Assembly (NCBI GenBank): GCA_900466745.1 | Contig: UBNE01000003.1 | Span: 186,001-250,000, forward strand | Direction: 5' to 3' | Length of the DNA: 64,000 nucleotides | DNA from: Hyphomicrobiales bacterium | GTDB lineage: Bacteria; Pseudomonadota; Alphaproteobacteria; Rhizobiales; Beijerinckiaceae | Translations under genes and position numbers: made by a program | Notes under the pieces: generated by a model | The model's input: the letters and a program-made list of their open reading frames with translations, nothing else | Database searches by the model: none | What the model was told of the DNA's origin: nothing | Part shown: positions 60,560 to 64,000 of the stretch, in pieces | How the letters are laid out: every line of letters begins with the position of its first letter | How positions within the stretch are numbered: position 1 is the stretch's first letter

Positions 60560-60984
60560 GCGTCCGGGAGCCGGCCGGACAGAAGGAGCGTTTCGGGGGA
60601 CGTGCCAGTGCCGGTCCTTTTCGTGGCGGGGCGAGGGGCGGGCGGCTGGCGGAGAGGGTTTGGCTGGCCGGGCCGGCGCCCTTGGTCCGGCCGTTCCGGT
60701 GCGAGGGACCGCGCGGCGCTCCCGAGCCTCACGCAAGGCGGTGCGCAGGATGATCGGCGCTCCGGAAGGAGCGGAAAAATGGCGCGCCCGACCAGACATT
60801 GAAGGGCACTTCGATCGCTGGGTAATTCGGCGTTTACGAGAGGCTCGACGCAAGGCGGGGCTTCCGGAGTGAACGGGGACCGACCCCGCCCAACAGCCTG
60901 GACGAGCCCCGCGGGCGGCCAAGCTGATCGCCATGACTAAGCTCGGCACGCAGGAGAGAGAAGCGCGAGATCGTCCGGGGCGCC
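60560..60984. other. Intergenic region without recognised gene
   Basis: About 425 bases between the AhpD-fold gene and the convergent response regulator. A 70-codon plus frame (60660-60872) ends in a basic helical stretch (HFDRWVIRRLREARRK) but has no ribosome site and no match I recognise. I call nothing here. Confidence 0.5.
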
Positions 60985-61776
60985 TCAGACGATGTCTATC
61001 CGCTTGACCAGCCTCACGCCCGCACTGTGGACCACCTGCAAGGGGCACTCCATTCCCGCCGCTTTCAGCTTCGAACGCAGGCGCGCCAGAAGCGCATCGA
61101 AACGCCGGCTTTCGGGGTCGATCCGGGCGTGCCCGAACAAGCCCATGATCAGATCCCGCGAAACCGTCTCGTCCGGCCGCGCCGCCAGATGCTCGATCAG
61201 GATCACCTCCCGAACCGACAACTTCACTGATCTGGTGTCCGGAGAGCGCAGCATCTGCGTCTGCCGATCGAGCCGCCAGCCTGCCCCGTCGGGTGCCTCG
61301 ACGACGGTGGCTCCTCGCCCGCCTGCGGGTTCGTCCGATCCGCGGCGCATCCGTCGGCCGAGGTTGAGGATCGCCAGCGCCAGCTCCTCGGTGTCGACGG
61401 GCTTGGTGAGATAGAGATCGGCCCCTTCGGCATAGCCGCGCACGCGATCGTCGCGACCGGTACGCGCGGTCAGCAGGATGATGCCCATCCCCGGCTGCGC
61501 GGCCAGGTCCCGGGCCAGCTCGAACCCGCTGACGTCCGGCAGGTTGACGTCCAGCACGGCAATGTCATAGCGCTCCTGCCGCAGCGCCTTGTAGAATGCG
61601 ATGCCGGACGGCGCCTCGGTGACATGGATGTTTCGCAGCCTTAGATAGTCGGCAAGGCTCTGACGGAGATCGTGGTCGTCCTCCACGAGAATGATTTTGA
61701 AGTCTCGCGAGAACTCCTGTGCAGCACCTTTCGGGCCGGCCGCCGCTTCCGCCATCATAATGTGCATCCACCCCAT
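60985..61776 (-). CDS. OmpR/PhoB-family response regulator
   Basis: Response regulator of up to 263 residues. The receiver domain (about 26-140) has the acidic pair EDD, the phosphoacceptor D76 in VLDVNLPD, T in LLTARTG and K in YLTKP. The C-terminal winged helix (about 165-260) has the LSVREVILIEHLAARPDETVSRDLIMGLFG and DALLARLRSKL segments. Alternative ATGs at 61767, 61758 and 61755 exist and none has a good ribosome site. It is divergent from the histidine kinase gene, whose start is only 18 bases away, so the pair is the likely signalling partner. Confidence 0.9.
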   Translation of the reverse strand: MGWMHIMMAEAAAGPKGAAQEFSRDFKIILVEDDHDLRQSLADYLRLRNIHVTEAPSGIAFYKALRQERYDIAVLDVNLPDVSGFELARDLAAQPGMGIILLTARTGRDDRVRGYAEGADLYLTKPVDTEELALAILNLGRRMRRGSDEPAGGRGATVVEAPDGAGWRLDRQTQMLRSPDTRSVKLSVREVILIEHLAARPDETVSRDLIMGLFGHARIDPESRRFDALLARLRSKLKAAGMECPLQVVHSAGVRLVKRIDIV

Positions 61777-61794
61777 CGCGACGAGATTCCGTTG

Positions 61795-63912
61795 ATGCCG
61801 GCTCCGGCGCCCCGATCTGCGGCCGGCGAGGCCACAGCGAAGCGTTCCGGCAGCGAGGCTGCCGGAAGCCCGGCGGCGCCACGCGGCCGGCTCCGGCGGT
61901 GTTTCTCGCTGCTGGCGGCGTTATTCGTCTTCGGCATCATCCATCTTGCCTTGGCGGCGGACCATCCGCCCGAGCCCGCTTCCCTGCCCTCGCTGCACGG
62001 CACGGTCTCCATCCTGGGCGATCCCGCTTCGACACTGTCGTTGGCTGAGATACTCGATTCGGCCAAGCAGGCCGAGTTTCGAACGATCCCGGGAACAAGT
62101 GTCAACTTCGGCTTCATCCGTACCCCGGTCTGGATCCGGCTGGAGTTGCCCAGCCGAACATCCGCGCAGGCGATCCTCTCGCTCTCGCCGAACTTCCTCG
62201 ACGAGGTCGATATCTACACAGCCCCGCCAGATGCCCCTCTTTCCGCGGAACGGTTTGTCCGACACGCGATGGGGGACCGCCGCCCGCTGCCGCAGGACGG
62301 CATTTCGGCGCTCGACTATGCCGTTCGTCTCGATTTCACCGAGGGCGCGACGACGCGCGTCTTCATCCGCATCCTGAACAGCAACACGGCGACCTATCTG
62401 CTTCTGCAACTCGGTTCGATCGAAGACCATACCTCGCGGGTCGTCATGAGTGCGAGCCTTTATGGCGTCTGGTTCGGCGGCATGGGCGTGCTGCTGGTGA
62501 CGCAGCTCGTCTTCTTCTACTTCGACAGGAAGGCGCAGTATCCGCTGCTGGCGGCCAGCACGCTCGGGATCATGCTGATCTATATGGGCAATCTCGGCTA
62601 CAGCCGGCTCTATCTCTTTCCCGACAACGGTGCCGCCAACGACGCTTTTCTCGGCTTCAACGCCTGGGCCGGCCTGACGGCGAGCGCGATCGCCTACATG
62701 CACATCCTCGATCTGCGCCATCGGGCGCCGCTGGTGCGTCGCCTCTATCAGGCCGCTGCCCTGGCCGGACTCGTCGGTGTGGGCTTCGCCTTTGCCGGCG
62801 AGAACATGATCTTCGGACCGATCGGCTCGGTGCTGACCATCGTCATGGCCTGCGTGAACATGGTGCAGGGCCTGCGGCAATGCAGCGAGGAAGGGACTGC
62901 GAGCCGTCTCAGGGGCGCGGCATTCGCGGCGCTTTGCCTCGGCGCCGTTCTGACGATGGCGCAGCGTCTCGGAGCAAGCTGGCTGCCGCATTGGACCGTT
63001 CACAGCTACGGCATCGCCGGATTGTTTCTCACGGTGCTGCTGACGGGGGCCCTCGCGGTTCGGCTGCGGGCCGCCGAGGCGCTTACGCTGCGGATGAAGG
63101 ACGAGGCGCTGCGGCATGCGCAGCTTGCGGAGAACATCGCGGCGGGATTGGTCGAGGAGAGAACGCGCGAGCTGGTCGATGCCAGACGCATCGCCGAAGA
63201 AGCGCTTCGTCTCGAAAAGCAGTCCCAACTCCAGCAGGTCCGTTTCCTCGAAGTGGTGTCGCATCAGTACAGGACGCCACTCGCCGCCATCCGCTCGAGC
63301 ATCGACAGCATCGGACTGGCCCTGCCGTCCGACGACGGCGCCAACCAGGGCCGGATCGAGCGCATCCGCAGAGCCATTGCGCGGCTCGTCGAGATGCTGG
63401 AGATCAATCTCGCGCGCAGCCGGATACAGGGACCGTCCTTCCGCCCTCGCATCGTCCGCATCAATGCCGGCGCCCTTGTCAGCGCCGCCCACCAGCGCGC
63501 CTGCGACCTGCTCAGCGGCCCGACGATCGAGCTGCTGCTCGAGCCGCGGGCCGCGCAGGCGACGATCGCGGCCGACGAGGGCATGATGGAACTCGTCATC
63601 ATCAATCTGCTCGAAAATGCCGTCAAATTCACCGCGCTGAAGGGCAGCGAGCCGATCGAACTCACCCTGGCCATGGCGGGCGAAGAGGTCGTCGTCACCG
63701 TCACGGATCGCGGCTGCGGCATCCCGGCCTCCGAGCTTCCCGAGGTTTTCGCGCTCGGGGCGCGCGGGCGGCATTCCGAGGCCGTCGAAGGATCCGGCCT
63801 CGGCCTGTTCCTGGTGAAGAAGATCGTCACCGCCCATAACGGCCGGGTTTCGATCGAAAGCAGCGAAGGCGTGGGCACCACGGTGCGGGTCGTCCTGCCG
63901 ACAGAGCCCTGA
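61795..63912 (+). CDS. Sensor histidine kinase with 7TM-DISM extracellular sensing module
   Basis: Membrane histidine kinase of about 705 residues. A signal anchor (about 34-55) precedes a periplasmic DISMED2 beta-sandwich (about 65-200), then seven transmembrane helices (about 215-425), a coiled-coil linker (about 430-480), a HisKA dimerisation box with H490 in VVSHQYRTPLAAIRSS, and an HATPase domain with NLLENAVKFT, DRGCGIP and GSGLGLFLVKKIV. Such modules are thought to bind carbohydrate-like ligands. I chose the ATG at 61795; a longer frame would overlap the divergent regulator. Target genes cannot be read here. Confidence 0.9.
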   Translation: MPAPAPRSAAGEATAKRSGSEAAGSPAAPRGRLRRCFSLLAALFVFGIIHLALAADHPPEPASLPSLHGTVSILGDPASTLSLAEILDSAKQAEFRTIPGTSVNFGFIRTPVWIRLELPSRTSAQAILSLSPNFLDEVDIYTAPPDAPLSAERFVRHAMGDRRPLPQDGISALDYAVRLDFTEGATTRVFIRILNSNTATYLLLQLGSIEDHTSRVVMSASLYGVWFGGMGVLLVTQLVFFYFDRKAQYPLLAASTLGIMLIYMGNLGYSRLYLFPDNGAANDAFLGFNAWAGLTASAIAYMHILDLRHRAPLVRRLYQAAALAGLVGVGFAFAGENMIFGPIGSVLTIVMACVNMVQGLRQCSEEGTASRLRGAAFAALCLGAVLTMAQRLGASWLPHWTVHSYGIAGLFLTVLLTGALAVRLRAAEALTLRMKDEALRHAQLAENIAAGLVEERTRELVDARRIAEEALRLEKQSQLQQVRFLEVVSHQYRTPLAAIRSSIDSIGLALPSDDGANQGRIERIRRAIARLVEMLEINLARSRIQGPSFRPRIVRINAGALVSAAHQRACDLLSGPTIELLLEPRAAQATIAADEGMMELVIINLLENAVKFTALKGSEPIELTLAMAGEEVVVTVTDRGCGIPASELPEVFALGARGRHSEAVEGSGLGLFLVKKIVTAHNGRVSIESSEGVGTTVRVVLPTEP

Positions 63913-63930
63913 ACAGATCTTTGACCAGGG

Positions 63931-63946
63931 GCAGCCCGGTGGCTGC
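63931..63946. terminator. Short hairpin after the histidine kinase gene
   Basis: GCAGCC-CGGT-GGCTGC is a perfect six-base-pair stem with a four-base loop, 18 bases after the kinase stop. There is no T-run, so a termination role is only possible. Confidence 0.3.
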
Positions 63947-63962
63947 GGCGTCCAAAATCACC

Positions 63963-64000
63963 TTACGGCGCGCAGTCCACTTCCCAGCCGGGCTCAGTTA
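63963..64000 (-). CDS. Possible C-terminal end of a minus-strand gene (partial)
   Basis: Reading minus from the window edge gives an open frame ending ...PGWEVDCAP and a TAA stop at 63963-63965. The twelve codons are too short to identify a family. It would be convergent with the kinase gene. Low confidence. Confidence 0.25.
   Translation of the reverse strand, partial: TEPGWEVDCAP

Noticed and set aside
60660-60872. Small basic ORF in the gap before the response regulator
   Set aside because: No ribosome site, no recognisable family, GC-rich repeat-like N-terminus.
1-64000. tRNA, rRNA, CRISPR, insertion sequence, phage or plasmid origin signals
   Set aside because: I looked through the intergenic gaps and saw none. 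All gaps are short and contain at most operator-like repeats and small hairpins.

Overview
The window is GC-rich, densely packed alphaproteobacterial DNA. A fixNOQP-GHI cytochrome cbb3 cluster behind a FixK/FNR box, rhizobial-type rhamnose genes (RhaI isomerase and an aldolase-SDR RhaD) and many binding-protein ABC importers point to the Hyphomicrobiales. A Bosea-like genome would fit, but that is a guess. I see no rRNA, tRNA, CRISPR array, insertion sequence or phage gene. Most genes lie in operons with ATGA-type overlaps.

Layout. (1) 1-6987, minus strand: fixN-O-Q-P-G-H-I, with fixI running off the left edge. A perfect TTGAT-N4-ATCAA box lies at 7150. (2) 7609-15449: a siderophore locus. 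It holds an IrtA-like protein (flavin siderophore-reductase domain fused to an ABC exporter-fold half), IrtB, an AraC-family regulator and a TonB-dependent receptor. (3) 15575-20503: an FCD-GntR regulator facing an MFS transporter, an amidohydrolase and a DRL/homoserine-dehydrogenase-like SAF-domain oxidoreductase, with two GntR-type palindromes between them. An amidase remnant follows. (4) 20863-30585: rhamnose catabolism (rhaD, rhaI, a DeoR regulator, rhaK). rhaD and rhaI are followed on the same strand by an iron/AfuABC-type ABC transporter rather than the usual RhaSTPQ.

(5) 31063-45936: a probable organosulfur-degradation island. It has a LysR regulator, an enoyl-CoA hydratase-like protein, a C-S lyase of the cystathionine beta-lyase type, a glyoxalase-like protein, a mercaptopyruvate-type sulfurtransferase, an AMP-dependent acyl-CoA synthetase and a persulfide-dioxygenase-like metallo-beta-lactamase protein. 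It also has a DAO-type flavoenzyme, a cytoplasmic molybdenum S/N-oxide reductase (BisC/TorZ type) and a Dpp-type importer lacking ATPases. A similar short motif precedes three of its transcription units.

(6) 45967-59913: a second island. A minus-strand run encodes a Pot-type ABC importer, IclR regulator, AcuI-like reductase, class II aldolase, PfkB kinase and SDR. Divergent from it is a plus-strand run of a two-subunit CoA transferase, a CaiB/BaiF CoA transferase and a second BisC/TorZ paralogue. The two runs share a promoter region carrying two inverted copies of one long operator. A peroxidase-related AhpD-fold protein follows. (7) 60985-63912: a divergent two-component pair (OmpR-type regulator and 7TM-DISM histidine kinase).

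The least explained content is the pair of islands (5) and (6). Each joins an importer, a cytoplasmic molybdenum oxide reductase and CoA-handling enzymes, and each has its own regulator and recognisable operator candidates. Together they look like two parallel, possibly undescribed routes for sulfoxide or N-oxide substrates. The substrates cannot be read from sequence.
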